This document shows, piece by piece, positions 8,253-17,209 of a stretch of DNA of 64,000 nt (positions within the stretch are counted from its first letter, which is position 1; each line of letters begins with the position of its first letter). Below the pieces are notes generated by a model. The model saw nothing but the letters and a program-made list of their open reading frames with translations. It ran no database searches and was not told the DNA's origin. The stretch is from Alphaproteobacteria bacterium (GTDB taxonomy: Bacteria; Pseudomonadota; Alphaproteobacteria; UBA6615). Location of the stretch: contig JAJFJA010000074.1 in assembly GCA_021774445.1 (NCBI GenBank), positions 45,935-109,934 on the forward strand, given 5' to 3'. A program made the translations under genes and the position numbers.

Positions 8253-9143
8253 ATGAATTCGGCCGCCATGCATCTCGACGAGCTTCGCCGCGATATCGAC
8301 GCGATCGACACGCAGATTCATGACCTAGTGATGCGCCGGGCCGAGGTGACAAGCGCGATCGCTCGCCTTAAAGGCGAAATTCGGAGCGTGCCCTATCAGC
8401 CCTTGCGTGAAGCGGCGATTCTAAGCCGGTTGCTAGGGCGCCATAAGGGCGACTTGCCGGCAGCCAGTGTCGTCAGGCTGTGGCGGGAGATTATCGGCGC
8501 CTCGACGCGCCTGCAGGGCGATTTCTCCGCGGCGGTGTTCTTTCCGGCAGATGCCTCGCCGGAAGCCGGATTGGACGTTTGGAAGATCGCGCGAGATCAT
8601 TTCTCGGGTGGTACGCCCCTGATCATGCATGACAGTGCGCCGCAAGTCGTCAACGCCGTGGCGACCGGCCAGGCAAGCGTCGGCGTGCTGCCGTTGCCGG
8701 GTGACGGAGACTTGAACCCTTGGTGGGTGAAATTGCTGGGCGAGGGGCCGACGATCCCGCGGGTGGTGGCAAAACTGCCGGTCGTCGGACCGCTTGCCAC
8801 CGGCGACCCACAATTGCTTGTGGTGGCGCTTGCGGCCGATACCAACGGTGCGGATCGGCACCTGTTGGCGATAGAATGCGAAACCCAGACGTCGCGCGCC
8901 GGGCTGCAAGATGGGCTGGTCGAGGCCGGGCTGGAACCGGCTTTCTGTGTCGCCTGGGAGGACCGCCATGACGATGGGCGGCGCTGGCACTTGGCCGACG
9001 TTTGCGGTGCCGTCGCGATAGCGCCGGCGGTGCTGGCGACGGTCGAGCGGCGGGCCGGTACGGCGATCCGGGCCGTGGTCGAGATCGGCGGCTACGCGAC
9101 GCCGCTGACGGACGGCCATCAGGGCAGCGGCACTTATAGCTGA
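8253..9143 (+). CDS. Chorismate mutase with a degenerate prephenate-dehydratase-like C-terminal region
   Basis: A 296-residue protein. The N-terminal 90 residues are an AroQ-type chorismate mutase: LDELRRDIDAIDTQIHDLVMRRA with the conserved Arg, then the R-E-AIL helix and LWREIIGASTRLQ. It converts chorismate to prephenate. The remaining 200 residues keep the spacing of a prephenate dehydratase lobe (NAVATGQASVGVLPL resembles the AVESGEADYGVVPIEN region) but I do not see its TRF motif, so dehydratase activity is doubtful. ATG 8268 is an alternative start. hisC and tyrA follow, giving a prephenate-using operon. Confidence 0.8.
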   Translation: MNSAAMHLDELRRDIDAIDTQIHDLVMRRAEVTSAIARLKGEIRSVPYQPLREAAILSRLLGRHKGDLPAASVVRLWREIIGASTRLQGDFSAAVFFPADASPEAGLDVWKIARDHFSGGTPLIMHDSAPQVVNAVATGQASVGVLPLPGDGDLNPWWVKLLGEGPTIPRVVAKLPVVGPLATGDPQLLVVALAADTNGADRHLLAIECETQTSRAGLQDGLVEAGLEPAFCVAWEDRHDDGRRWHLADVCGAVAIAPAVLATVERRAGTAIRAVVEIGGYATPLTDGHQGSGTYS

Positions 9144-9153
9144 AGAGGCGTAG

Positions 9154-10257
9154 ATGGGGACGGGACCGAGACCCCGGCCAGGGGTACTCGACATAGACAA
9201 GTATGTGGGTGGCGGCAGCGGTCTCGACGATGACGCGCGGGTGATCAATATCGCCTCGAACGAGAGTGCGCTGGGGCCGAGCCCGCTGGCTGTCGAGGCC
9301 TATCGGGCGGCCAGCGATCGTATGCATGTCTATCCCGACGGTGATTCGCTTCGGCTGCGGCAAAGGCTGGCAGAACAGCACCAACTGGACATCGATGGGA
9401 TCGTCTGCGGCGCGGGTTCGGACGAACTGCTGACGCTACTCGGCCGGGCCTATGCCGGGCCCGGTGATGAAATCGTCTACAGCGCCCATGGCTTCTTGAT
9501 GTATTCGATCATCGCGCGCAGCGTCGGCGCGCTGCCGGTGGCGGCGCCGGAGTGGGCGCTGACCACGGATGTGGACGCCGTTCTGGCCAAGGTCAACGAG
9601 CGGACGCGTGTGGTCTATCTGGCCAATCCCAATAACCCGACCGGTAGCTATGTGACGTCGTCGGAGATGGCGCGATTACAATCGGCGCTGCCGGATCGGG
9701 TGCTGCTGGTGCTCGACGCGGCCTATGCCGAGTTTATCCACGCAAGCGACTACGACCCGGGCGGGGCCCTGGTGGCGGCGCATGACAATGTGGTCATGGT
9801 GCGGACCTTCTCGAAAGTGTACGGCCTGGCGGCGCTACGGGTCGGATGGCTGTATGGCCCGGCGGCCGTCGTGGATGCGGTCAATCGTATCCGGTCACCC
9901 TTCAATCTCAGCACACCCGCACAGGCGGCGGCTGGTGCGGCGCTGGAAGACGAGGCGCATCGGGATCGGGCGATCGCCAACAACGACACGGTCCGTCCCT
10001 GGTTCACCGCCCGTCTTGAGGATCTGGGACTGATCGTGAATCCGTCGGTCGGCAATTTTGTGCTGGTGCAATTTCCAGACAGCGACGGCCAGGACGCTGC
10101 CGCGGCGTTCGGCGCCCTGCGGCAACGCGGAATTTTGACCCGCCGGATGGGTGCCTATGGCCTGCCCACTTGGCTGCGCATGTCGATCGGCAGCGAGGTG
10201 GATATGGCTCAAGTAGTTGAAACACTTGCGGAATTTCGGTCCGGACACGATGTCTGA
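9154..10257 (+). CDS. hisC: Histidinol-phosphate / aromatic aminotransferase HisC
   Basis: A 367-residue PLP-dependent fold-type I aminotransferase. Seen are the substrate-side INIASNESALGPSP, YPDGDS, the Asn of NPNNPTGSY, the Asp of DAAYAEF, and the Schiff-base lysine in TFSKVYGLAALRVGW, with a late Arg in LRMSIG. HisC enzymes often also transaminate phenylpyruvate or prephenate; its place between chorismate mutase and tyrA suggests an aromatic amino acid role. Shine-Dalgarno gagg lies 6 bases before the ATG. It overlaps tyrA by 8 bases. Confidence 0.92.
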   Translation: MGTGPRPRPGVLDIDKYVGGGSGLDDDARVINIASNESALGPSPLAVEAYRAASDRMHVYPDGDSLRLRQRLAEQHQLDIDGIVCGAGSDELLTLLGRAYAGPGDEIVYSAHGFLMYSIIARSVGALPVAAPEWALTTDVDAVLAKVNERTRVVYLANPNNPTGSYVTSSEMARLQSALPDRVLLVLDAAYAEFIHASDYDPGGALVAAHDNVVMVRTFSKVYGLAALRVGWLYGPAAVVDAVNRIRSPFNLSTPAQAAAGAALEDEAHRDRAIANNDTVRPWFTARLEDLGLIVNPSVGNFVLVQFPDSDGQDAAAAFGALRQRGILTRRMGAYGLPTWLRMSIGSEVDMAQVVETLAEFRSGHDV

Positions 10258-11260
10258 GCCGCTGTTTCACCGGGTGACAGTGATCGGGTTGGGGCTGATC
10301 GGCTCCTCGTTGATGCAAGCCGTGCGCCGGCACGATCTGGTCACTGAGATTATCGGCTGCGATAGCAGCGAGGCGGTCCGCGAAATGGTCGAGACGATGG
10401 GCATTGCCGACCGGGTGGAAGCTGATCCGGCGCGGGCGGTGCAGGGCGCCGACCTGATCGTGTTGGCAACGCCGGTCGGGGCGTTTGGCGCGGTGGCGCG
10501 GCAGATGGGAAGCACGATCGCGGCCGGCGCGATCGTGACCGATGTGGGATCGGTCAAGCAGCTGGTGGCGACGGCGGTGGGACCGCATTTGCCGGAGGGT
10601 GCGCATCTCGTGCCGAGTCATCCGGTGGCGGGCACGGAGCATTCCGGGCCGGAAGCCGGGTTCCCGGAACTGTTTCAGAACCGTTGGTGCATCCTGACGC
10701 CGGCCGCTGGGGTGGATGCGAAAGCCGTGGCTAGGCTGAGCGAGCTGTGGCGGCGGGTGGGCAGCGATGTCGAATTGATGGAGCCGACCCATCACGACAA
10801 GGTTCTGGCCATCACCAGCCATTTACCGCATCTCATCGCCTATACGATCGTGGCGACGGCCGCCGATCTGGAGGGCCAGTTGACGGCGGAGGCACGGGAG
10901 GAAGCGGATCGGGTGACGACCGCCGAAGTCATCAAGTACTCGGCGGGTGGCTTTCGCGATTTCACGCGCATCGCGGCGTCCGATCCGGTGATGTGGCGGG
11001 ACGTTTTCCTGCACAACAAAGAAGCGGTACTGGAGATGCTCGGGCGTTTCACGGAAGACCTCACCGCCTTGCAGCGGGCCATTCGCTGGGGTGAGGGTGA
11101 CACGCTGCATGAGCTGTTCACGCGCACCAGAACGTTGCGCCGTGGGGTGTTGGACGCGCGGCAAGCCGGCAGCTTTGCGGCTACGGAACCTAGCGCCAGC
11201 GAATCTCCGGCAGAGTCAGCAGCGGCACCGGTCCCAAAGTCACCTGACGCTGCGCGATAG
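10250..11260 (+). CDS. tyrA: Prephenate (cyclohexadienyl) dehydrogenase
   Basis: A 336-residue NAD(P)-dependent dehydrogenase for tyrosine synthesis. The Rossmann motif VIGLGLIGSSL lies at residues 9-19; SVKQ, SHPVAGTEHSGP and the helix LWRRVGSDVELMEPTHHDKVLA are TyrA signatures. The start at 10250 overlaps hisC by 8 bases, indicating coupling. The last 35 residues are an Ala/Ser/Pro-rich tail that runs 71 bp into the convergent DUF2125 gene; this tail is probably not structured. Confidence 0.92.
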   Translation: MSEPLFHRVTVIGLGLIGSSLMQAVRRHDLVTEIIGCDSSEAVREMVETMGIADRVEADPARAVQGADLIVLATPVGAFGAVARQMGSTIAAGAIVTDVGSVKQLVATAVGPHLPEGAHLVPSHPVAGTEHSGPEAGFPELFQNRWCILTPAAGVDAKAVARLSELWRRVGSDVELMEPTHHDKVLAITSHLPHLIAYTIVATAADLEGQLTAEAREEADRVTTAEVIKYSAGGFRDFTRIAASDPVMWRDVFLHNKEAVLEMLGRFTEDLTALQRAIRWGEGDTLHELFTRTRTLRRGVLDARQAGSFAATEPSASESPAESAAAPVPKSPDAAR

Positions 11261-12218
11261 CCAGCGGTAAGCGAACAATCGGCGCGCCGCCGTCGGCCGG
11301 GGCGCGGCTCAGCGCGGCGATGGCGATGCGCGCCAGGGCGGCGCCACGCTGGTCGAGCAGGCGCGCCTGCTCGAAGGCGGTGATGGCGTTGTCCATGCCG
11401 CTGATTTCGGTGTCGAACTGACCTTGGGGTTGCAGGGTGCCGTCGAGGGACATTTCTCCGGTCGCGGCCGCCCGCACAGGACCCCAATGCAGGTTCACGC
11501 GGCGGATATCGAGCGTACCGCCGTTGTCGCGCCAGCGGGCGAGGGCCGGGTCCGTCGGGCCGGACGGCAGATCACCATGCCAAATAGCCTCGGCCGCCAG
11601 GGTGGTTAGTTCGGTGCCCAGCGGCCCGTCGAGGGCCGCCGGCAGCTTGACCCCGCTGAGGGCGGCACCGGCGAGCAGGGCCGGCAGGTCCGCCGAAGGC
11701 TGGCGCTCGGCGACGAAGGTACCGCTGTCGGCGGTGAGACGCAGGTCTTGCTCGGGATTGTCGATCTGGAGACCGGTAACGGTCGCGGAAACCGCCTCGA
11801 TATCGCCGGAGAGCCCGAGGCGCAGCCGCGCGGTCGCGGCGTCGGTGCTGGCGTTGAGGTGGTTGGTCTGGCCATCGGCGGTTACGGTCAGCGCGTGGCT
11901 GCCGGGGGCGGCCAGATCGACGCGGCTCGGTGCCAACGGAAAAAAATGTAAGGTGAGCGCGGGTGGTAACCAGAGCCATTCCTGGCCATCCTCGGCGCGG
12001 GCCAAACGGGCGCCCTCAAGGCGGCCGTCCAGACGGATGGGAAATCCGGTAATGACGAGGCTGTCCCAGGCGACCTCGTAACCTTCGGTGCGGCGGTCGT
12101 CGGCCCATTGCTGCAGCGCCCGCTCAACCGCCTGGGCGGCTATCCACCAGCCGCCGGAGACGAGGACGCAGACAATAACAACCAGGGCTAGGGCATATTT
12201 CAAGGCACGACTTGCCAT
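11190..12218 (-). CDS. DUF2125 family protein
   Basis: A 342-residue protein with an N-terminal membrane segment (KYALALVVIVCVLVSGGWWIA) and a long, probably periplasmic, beta-rich region with VTGFPIRLDG-like ITGFPIRLDG, hallmark of DUF2125. The C-terminus IAQRQVTLGPVPLL then LPEIRW also fits. Function is unknown; the family is confined largely to Alphaproteobacteria. The start at 12218 is the ATG that places the membrane helix at the N-terminus. The 3' end overlaps tyrA by 71 bp on the opposite strand. Confidence 0.85.
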   Translation of the reverse strand: MASRALKYALALVVIVCVLVSGGWWIAAQAVERALQQWADDRRTEGYEVAWDSLVITGFPIRLDGRLEGARLARAEDGQEWLWLPPALTLHFFPLAPSRVDLAAPGSHALTVTADGQTNHLNASTDAATARLRLGLSGDIEAVSATVTGLQIDNPEQDLRLTADSGTFVAERQPSADLPALLAGAALSGVKLPAALDGPLGTELTTLAAEAIWHGDLPSGPTDPALARWRDNGGTLDIRRVNLHWGPVRAAATGEMSLDGTLQPQGQFDTEISGMDNAITAFEQARLLDQRGAALARIAIAALSRAPADGGAPIVRLPLAIAQRQVTLGPVPLLTLPEIRWR

Positions 12219-12434
12219 GGGGATCCTATTCGATGGTCCTGATGCCTTAGGGGCCGTCGGCAGTGGCGTGGAGGACGGGTGTTTATAGCGGTCGGCCGTG
12301 ACAGCGTCGAGGTGCAGTTCGGCCGTGCAAGGGCGGCTTGTGTGGGCTGGGCCGATGGACAATGTTACTCGGCCGGCCCGAGAGGCAGAGGCAGCAGGAT
12401 ATTGACGAGAGGATCGGTGGCGGATTCGGAACAA

Positions 12435-13022
12435 ATGGTGCCGATGACGGTCGACTCGGTGGCGGCCGGCACGGCGGACATCTTAGCCGGGTGGAAGCCT
12501 GCGGAACCCTATTGGGTGTTCGCCTACGGCTCGCTGATGTGGAACCCGGATTTTCCGTTCGAGGAGAAACGGGAAGTGCGCCTGCATGGCTATCACCGGG
12601 CGTTCTGCATCTATTCCTACCACTATCGCGGACGACCGGGGAAACCGGGCCTGGTGTTGGGGTTGGATCGGGGCGGCTCCTGTCGCGGGATCGGCTTCCG
12701 CATACATCCTGCCGACGTCGCGGCAGTGACCGAGAAATTGTGGCGACGCGAGATGGTGAGCGAGGTCTATGAGCCGCGGCGTGTGAGGGTGCAATCGGCG
12801 ACAGGCTCAATGGCGGCGCAGACGTTTGTCGCCGACCCCCGCCATGAGCAATACGCCGGCAAACTGCCGTTCGAGCAGATGGTGGCGATGATACGCGACG
12901 GTCGCGGCGTGAACGGTGCGAATGTGGAGTATCTGGCCAACACGGTAGAGCATTTGCTGGCGCTGGGCATCGATGACGGCCCGCTGCACAGGCTAATGAA
13001 CGTGTTGGTGGAGAAACGCTGA
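12435..13022 (+). CDS. ChaC-type gamma-glutamylcyclotransferase
   Basis: A 195-residue protein with the ChaC substrate motif VFAYGSLMWNPDF (residues about 26-38), the HGYHRAFC strand and the GIGFRI segment. ChaC enzymes degrade glutathione to 5-oxoproline and Cys-Gly. The catalytic glutamate is likely the one in RREMVSEVYEPR. Two nearby ATGs (12435 and 12444) are possible starts. The 216 bp upstream spacer, shared with the divergent DUF2125 gene, holds no feature I can support. Confidence 0.87.
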   Translation: MVPMTVDSVAAGTADILAGWKPAEPYWVFAYGSLMWNPDFPFEEKREVRLHGYHRAFCIYSYHYRGRPGKPGLVLGLDRGGSCRGIGFRIHPADVAAVTEKLWRREMVSEVYEPRRVRVQSATGSMAAQTFVADPRHEQYAGKLPFEQMVAMIRDGRGVNGANVEYLANTVEHLLALGIDDGPLHRLMNVLVEKR

Positions 13023-13059
13023 GGGCGGGAGGGTTTAGCCGTGATGTTGTTTTTTCGTA

Positions 13060-13180
13060 TCCCCACCCTGTCTTTGCGAGGCGGCCGAAGGCCGGCGCGG
13101 CAATCCAGGGACGCCAATGACGCTCGCCGTTCTTTGGATCGCCGCAGCTGCTGCGCAGCCTCGCGATGACGGCGTGGGGA
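13060..13180. repeat. REP-like palindromic repeat element
   Basis: Two arms of about 47 bases (13060-13107 and 13135-13180) form a long imperfect inverted repeat, beginning tccccac and ending gtgggga. The core resembles the dispersed genomic repeats with TTGCGAGG and GCAATCCA found near gene ends in many bacteria. It lies between the convergent chaC and nrdJ genes, so it could also end transcription in both directions. Only one copy is in this window. Confidence 0.7.
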
Positions 13181-13223
13181 TAGTCGTTTGATGAACCTGC
13201 GGTGAAGCCGGTTCGATCCTAAT

Positions 13224-15554
13224 CTAAAAGCATTTCGAGTAACCGCAATCGAGGCAGAGATCGCAGCCTTCCTGGCGTACGAGCCCGGCGGCGCCGCATT
13301 TCGGGCATTGTTGCGGTAACGCAGCGGGTATGGGCGTCGGCCGGTCATCGCCGGCTTGGCTCGCGGCAACGGCTTCTCGTTCGGCCTCGATGGCGGACAG
13401 AAAACCGATGTCGATCATATGACGTTCAATGACTTCGCCGATGGCGGCGAGCAACGAGGGCACGTAGTGGCCGCCCATCCATTGGCCGCCGCGCGGATCG
13501 AACACTGCTTTCAGTTCCTCGACGACGAAGGACACATCGCCGCCGCGACGGAAGACAGCGCTGATCATGCGGGTCAGGGCCACGGTCCAGGCGTAGTGCT
13601 CCATATTCTTGGAGTTGATGAAGACCTCGAACGGGCGGCGGCGGCCTTCGCGGACAACGTCGTTGATGGTGATGTAGAAGGCGTGGTTGGTCTCCGGCCA
13701 ACGGATCTTATGAGTCTTACCCGGTAGCTCTTCCGGCCGGCCGAGGGGCTGCGTCATGTAGACGATGCTGCCGGCTTCCTCGCCAGCGGTATCGGTTGGC
13801 GGTGGCGCCGCCTGCGGCTGATCATCGGGGGCTGCCGCGGGGGCCGCCGGGGCCGGCTCGGCGGTGGTCTCGAGGACGGCGCCGGTGACGGCGTTGGGGC
13901 GGTAGGTCGTGCACCCCTTGCAACCGAGTTCATAGGCCTGGCGATAGATATCGGCGAAACCCTCGAAGGAAATGTCTTCCGGGCAATTGATGGTCTTGGA
14001 GATGGAACTGTCGATGAACTTCTGTGCCGCGGCCTGCATGACCAGGTGGTCGGCCGGGGAAAGCTGCATGGCGTCGACGAAATAATCGGGCAGCTCGGCG
14101 TCGTCACCGTGCAACCGGCGGAATTGGGCAAAAGCGTAGTCGGTCACTTGCTCGGCTTTGCGGCTGCCGTCCGGCATCAGCAAGTTGCGGGTGTGGCGGA
14201 AGCTGAACACCGGCTCGATGCCGGAAGACGTGTTATCGGCCAAGATGGAGATGGTTCCAGTCGGCGCGATGGAGGTCAGCAGGGCGTTGCGCAGGCCGTG
14301 CCGGGCGATTTCGGCCCGGGTCTGTTGGTCCAGTTTGGCGATGAACGGGCGCTCAAGGTAGCGCTGCTTGTCGAATAACGGGAAAGCGCCCTTTTCGGCC
14401 GCGAGGCCGGCGGAGGCGCGGTAGGCGCTGTTGACGAGAGTCCCGAGCCAGCGCTCGGTCAAGGCAATGGCTTGGCCGCTGCCATAGCGGGCGCGGCACA
14501 TGATCAGGGCGTCGGCGAGACCGGTGACGCCGAGGCCGATGCGCCGCTTGTCCCGGGCTTCGCCCTGCTGGGCAGGTAAGGGAAACTGGGAGACGTCGAT
14601 GGCGTTGTCCAGCATACGGACTGCGGTGGCGGTAAGTTCGCCGAGGGCCGGGAGGTCGATAGCGGCTTGCGGGGTAAATGGCTGGTCGACCAGGCGGGCA
14701 AGATTGACGGAACCCAGCAAGCAGGCGCCATAGGGCGGCAAGGGCTGCTCGCCACAAGGATTGGTGGCCTGGATGGATTCGGCATACGCCAGATTGTTAA
14801 GATCGTTGATACGGTCGATAAAGATGACACCCGGTTCGGCAAAGGCATAGGTGGACCGCATGATGTGGTCCCAAAGATCACGGGCGGCGACCGTGCGGTA
14901 GGTGGTGTCACCGAATACCAAGTCCCAGGAGGCATCGATCTTAACGGCCTGCATGAAGGCATCGCTGACCAGGACCGAGAGGTTGAACATGCGCAGCCTG
15001 CCAGGCTCCTGCTTGGCTTCGATGAACGCCTCTATGTCGGGGTGATCGCAGCGCAGCGTGGCCATCATGGCACCGCGACGGTAGCCGGCGGACATGATCG
15101 TGCGGCACATGGCGTCCCAGACATCCATAAAACTCAACGGACCGGACGCATCGGAGCCGACGCCGTGGACGGGCGCGCCCTTGGGCCGCAAGGTGGAGAA
15201 GTCGTAACCGATACCGCCGCCCTGCTGCATCGTCAGGGCGGCTTCCTTCAAGTGCTGAAATATGCCCGCCATGCTGTCCGGGATGGTGCCCATGACGAAG
15301 CAGTTGAACAGGGTGACATCGCGGCCGCTGCCGGCGCCGGCCAGGATGCGCCCGGCCGGCAGGAAGCGGAAATCCGCCAGGGCACCGTAGAAGGATTCGG
15401 CCCATGCCGCCTGATCCGCCTCGGGTTCCGCGAGGGCCTTGGCAACGCGGCGCCAGCTGTTGTCTACCGATTTGTCCACAGGGTCGCCGGCGGCGTCTTT
15501 CAGCCGATATTTCATGTCCCAAATGCGGCTGGAGATCGGGCTGAGGCTTTGCAT
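13224..15554 (-). CDS. nrdJ: Adenosylcobalamin-dependent (class II) ribonucleotide reductase
   Basis: A 776-residue class II enzyme reducing ribonucleotides to deoxyribonucleotides with adenosylcobalamin. The substrate loop NPCGEQPLPP holds the catalytic Cys and Glu; LFNCFVMGTIPDS has the first redox cysteine; TSIAPTGTIS is a phosphate-binding loop. The C-terminus is a four-cysteine zinc ribbon, CPKCGAAG to CLDCGYSKC, typical of the alphaproteobacterial type. A Pro/Ala linker (residues about 570-600) precedes the C-terminal domain. ATG 15554 has ggagg 10 bases upstream. A cobalamin adenosyltransferase lies at 28.8 kb. Confidence 0.95.
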   Translation of the reverse strand: MQSLSPISSRIWDMKYRLKDAAGDPVDKSVDNSWRRVAKALAEPEADQAAWAESFYGALADFRFLPAGRILAGAGSGRDVTLFNCFVMGTIPDSMAGIFQHLKEAALTMQQGGGIGYDFSTLRPKGAPVHGVGSDASGPLSFMDVWDAMCRTIMSAGYRRGAMMATLRCDHPDIEAFIEAKQEPGRLRMFNLSVLVSDAFMQAVKIDASWDLVFGDTTYRTVAARDLWDHIMRSTYAFAEPGVIFIDRINDLNNLAYAESIQATNPCGEQPLPPYGACLLGSVNLARLVDQPFTPQAAIDLPALGELTATAVRMLDNAIDVSQFPLPAQQGEARDKRRIGLGVTGLADALIMCRARYGSGQAIALTERWLGTLVNSAYRASAGLAAEKGAFPLFDKQRYLERPFIAKLDQQTRAEIARHGLRNALLTSIAPTGTISILADNTSSGIEPVFSFRHTRNLLMPDGSRKAEQVTDYAFAQFRRLHGDDAELPDYFVDAMQLSPADHLVMQAAAQKFIDSSISKTINCPEDISFEGFADIYRQAYELGCKGCTTYRPNAVTGAVLETTAEPAPAAPAAAPDDQPQAAPPPTDTAGEEAGSIVYMTQPLGRPEELPGKTHKIRWPETNHAFYITINDVVREGRRRPFEVFINSKNMEHYAWTVALTRMISAVFRRGGDVSFVVEELKAVFDPRGGQWMGGHYVPSLLAAIGEVIERHMIDIGFLSAIEAEREAVAASQAGDDRPTPIPAALPQQCPKCGAAGLVRQEGCDLCLDCGYSKCF

Positions 15555-15795
15555 GGTGAGGCAACCTCCGGTAGGCGAGCGCGGGCGGCGCCGGCGACGG
15601 GCTTGTTCGGGCACCGTTTTAGCGCCCAAAAGTCAATATAATGCTGGGTTTCGTGCTTGGCACATGGAAATGAGCGGCGGCGGTGATCGTAGCGATGGCA
15701 GCGCGCGGGCCGCCGCCGGTCAGTTGGTGTGGGAAAAGGGGCAGTGAGTTTGTCCAATTCCGTCGGAGCTGTGATTTGTCAATTAACCAATCACA

Positions 15796-15816
15796 AAATC
15801 CACAAACTTTTCCACA
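15796..15816. promoter_or_regulatory. Tandem DnaA-box-like sites upstream of nrdJ
   Basis: AAATCCACA (15796-15804) and TTTTCCACA (15808-15816) lie 12 bases apart in an AT-rich 276 bp spacer. The second fits the DnaA consensus TTWTNCACA exactly. A further TTGTCCACA lies inside nrdJ (15472-15480). DnaA regulates ribonucleotide reductase genes in E. coli; here that is inference. Confidence 0.4.
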
Positions 15817-15830
15817 ACACTTGCCGATTG

Positions 15831-16562
15831 TTAATTCCCACTAGACGGGCTCGTGACTGCCGTCTGAAGGATTGCCGACGCTTGCTCAATACTGGTCTCG
15901 AGCGCCGCCATGAAGTCGCGCCGGGGCAGACCCGGTGGGATCGGCGGCAGATATTGCACGGTGATTACCCCGGGCCGCAGGCGACCGCTGCGGCGGGGCC
16001 AGAACAGGCCGGAGTTCAAGGCCACCGGAACGACCGGTAGCGCCAACTCCTGGTATAGGGCCGCGATACCGGCTTGGTAGGGCCGCTGCGTGCCGGGCGC
16101 GGTACGGGTGCCTTGCGGGAAAACAACGATGGACCGGCCGGTCCGGGCGATAGTCCTGGCGTCGGCCAGCATGCGGCGCAGGGCGGCGGCGCCGCCGCCA
16201 CGGTTGATGGGGATCATGCCGCCGCGGCGGACCAGCCAGCCCCAGACCGGGATGAAGGTGAGTTCGCGCTTGAGCACGAAGATCGGATCGGGCACGAGAA
16301 TGTTGAAAACCAGGGTGTCCCAAGCGGATTGATGTTTGCTGGCAAAGATCACCTGTCCGGCCGGAATATTTTCGAGGCCGCGGAGCTGATGACTCAACCC
16401 GACCGTATGGCGCAGCAGGGCCAGGCTGGTGGTGACCCAAAACCGGCTGAAGCCAAGGATGGCGCGGCGGGGCAGCACCAGCAAGGGCAGGGCCAAGAAG
16501 GCCAGGATGGTGGTCCAGGCATAAAACAGGATGTTGAAGGCCAGCGGCCGGAGTCGGTTCAT
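15831..16562 (-). CDS. plsC: PlsC-like 1-acyl-sn-glycerol-3-phosphate acyltransferase
   Basis: A 243-residue membrane-associated acyltransferase making phosphatidic acid. The HX4D motif is seen as KHQSAWDT, the substrate motif as FPQGTRT, and block IV as VVPVALNSGLFW. An N-terminal membrane stretch (NILFYAWTTILAFLALPLLVL) anchors it. Its ATG at 16562 overlaps the ydcF-like stop by 4 bases, so it is the last gene of the coupled ftsE-ftsX-ydcF-plsC operon. Family membership is clear; exact acyl acceptor is inferred. Confidence 0.88.
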   Translation of the reverse strand: MNRLRPLAFNILFYAWTTILAFLALPLLVLPRRAILGFSRFWVTTSLALLRHTVGLSHQLRGLENIPAGQVIFASKHQSAWDTLVFNILVPDPIFVLKRELTFIPVWGWLVRRGGMIPINRGGGAAALRRMLADARTIARTGRSIVVFPQGTRTAPGTQRPYQAGIAALYQELALPVVPVALNSGLFWPRRSGRLRPGVITVQYLPPIPPGLPRRDFMAALETSIEQASAILQTAVTSPSSGN

Positions 16563-17209
16563 GAGCCGCCGGCTGGGCTCGAGGGCATGGTCGAGCCCAG
16601 GGCCCAACCAAAAGCCCGGGCGATCAGATATTTGTTGTATTCGGAGACGAGCAGCCGCGCGGTCGTGGGCCGCCACCAGCGGGCCAGGTCGACATTCTCA
16701 GAAACGATCGGATACTCGGAGATGACAACACCGGGCATGCGGCGCTGGAACTCCACCAGGCTGCGGGGCATGTGATAGTTGGCGGTGACCAGACGCAGGC
16801 TGCGATAACCTTCCTGCTGCATCCAATCGGCGGTCTCGAGGGCGTTTTCGCGCGTGTTGGAGGCGGCGTAGCCGAGGGCGATGCAGCATTGCAGATTCTC
16901 CGGCCGGTGGCGGCTTGGACGCAGGAGTGCCGTGACATCAACACCGCGATAGACACCGGAGACGAAGAGCTTGCGCGCATGGCCGGCGTCGAGCAGTTCG
17001 AGGCCGGCATCCAGTCGGCCGCTGCCGCCGGTGAGTACGACGACCGCGTCGGTGGCCTGGATTGGCGGTGGCGGGTTGTCGGGAATGTCGGCGACGAAAC
17101 GCTGCAGGCCGCCAAGCCATATGACGACGGCGACAAGCAAAAGCAAAGCAAGCCAGCGGCCCGTCTTGCGTATCCGGGGGGTGACGGGCAACTGGCGGGT
17201 GCGGATCAC
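16559..17209 (-). CDS. YdcF/ElyC-type DUF218 membrane protein
   Basis: A 216-residue protein with an N-terminal membrane helix (LALLLLVAVVIWLGGL) and the DUF218 core: DAVVVLTGGSGRL, LFVSGVYRG, NTRENA and LVTANYHMPRS. ElyC and SanA relatives act in cell-envelope integrity and peptidoglycan precursor metabolism. The start is a GTG at 17209 that overlaps the ftsX TGA (GTGA); longer in-frame starts would run inside ftsX. Coupling to ftsEX and plsC suggests an envelope role. Confidence 0.85.
   Translation of the reverse strand: MIRTRQLPVTPRIRKTGRWLALLLLVAVVIWLGGLQRFVADIPDNPPPPIQATDAVVVLTGGSGRLDAGLELLDAGHARKLFVSGVYRGVDVTALLRPSRHRPENLQCCIALGYAASNTRENALETADWMQQEGYRSLRLVTANYHMPRSLVEFQRRMPGVVISEYPIVSENVDLARWWRPTTARLLVSEYNKYLIARAFGWALGSTMPSSPAGGS

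Noticed and set aside
15555..15830. Cobalamin riboswitch before nrdJ
   Set aside because: I searched for the B12 box and its surrounding helices and did not find them; the spacer is AT-rich with DnaA-like sites.
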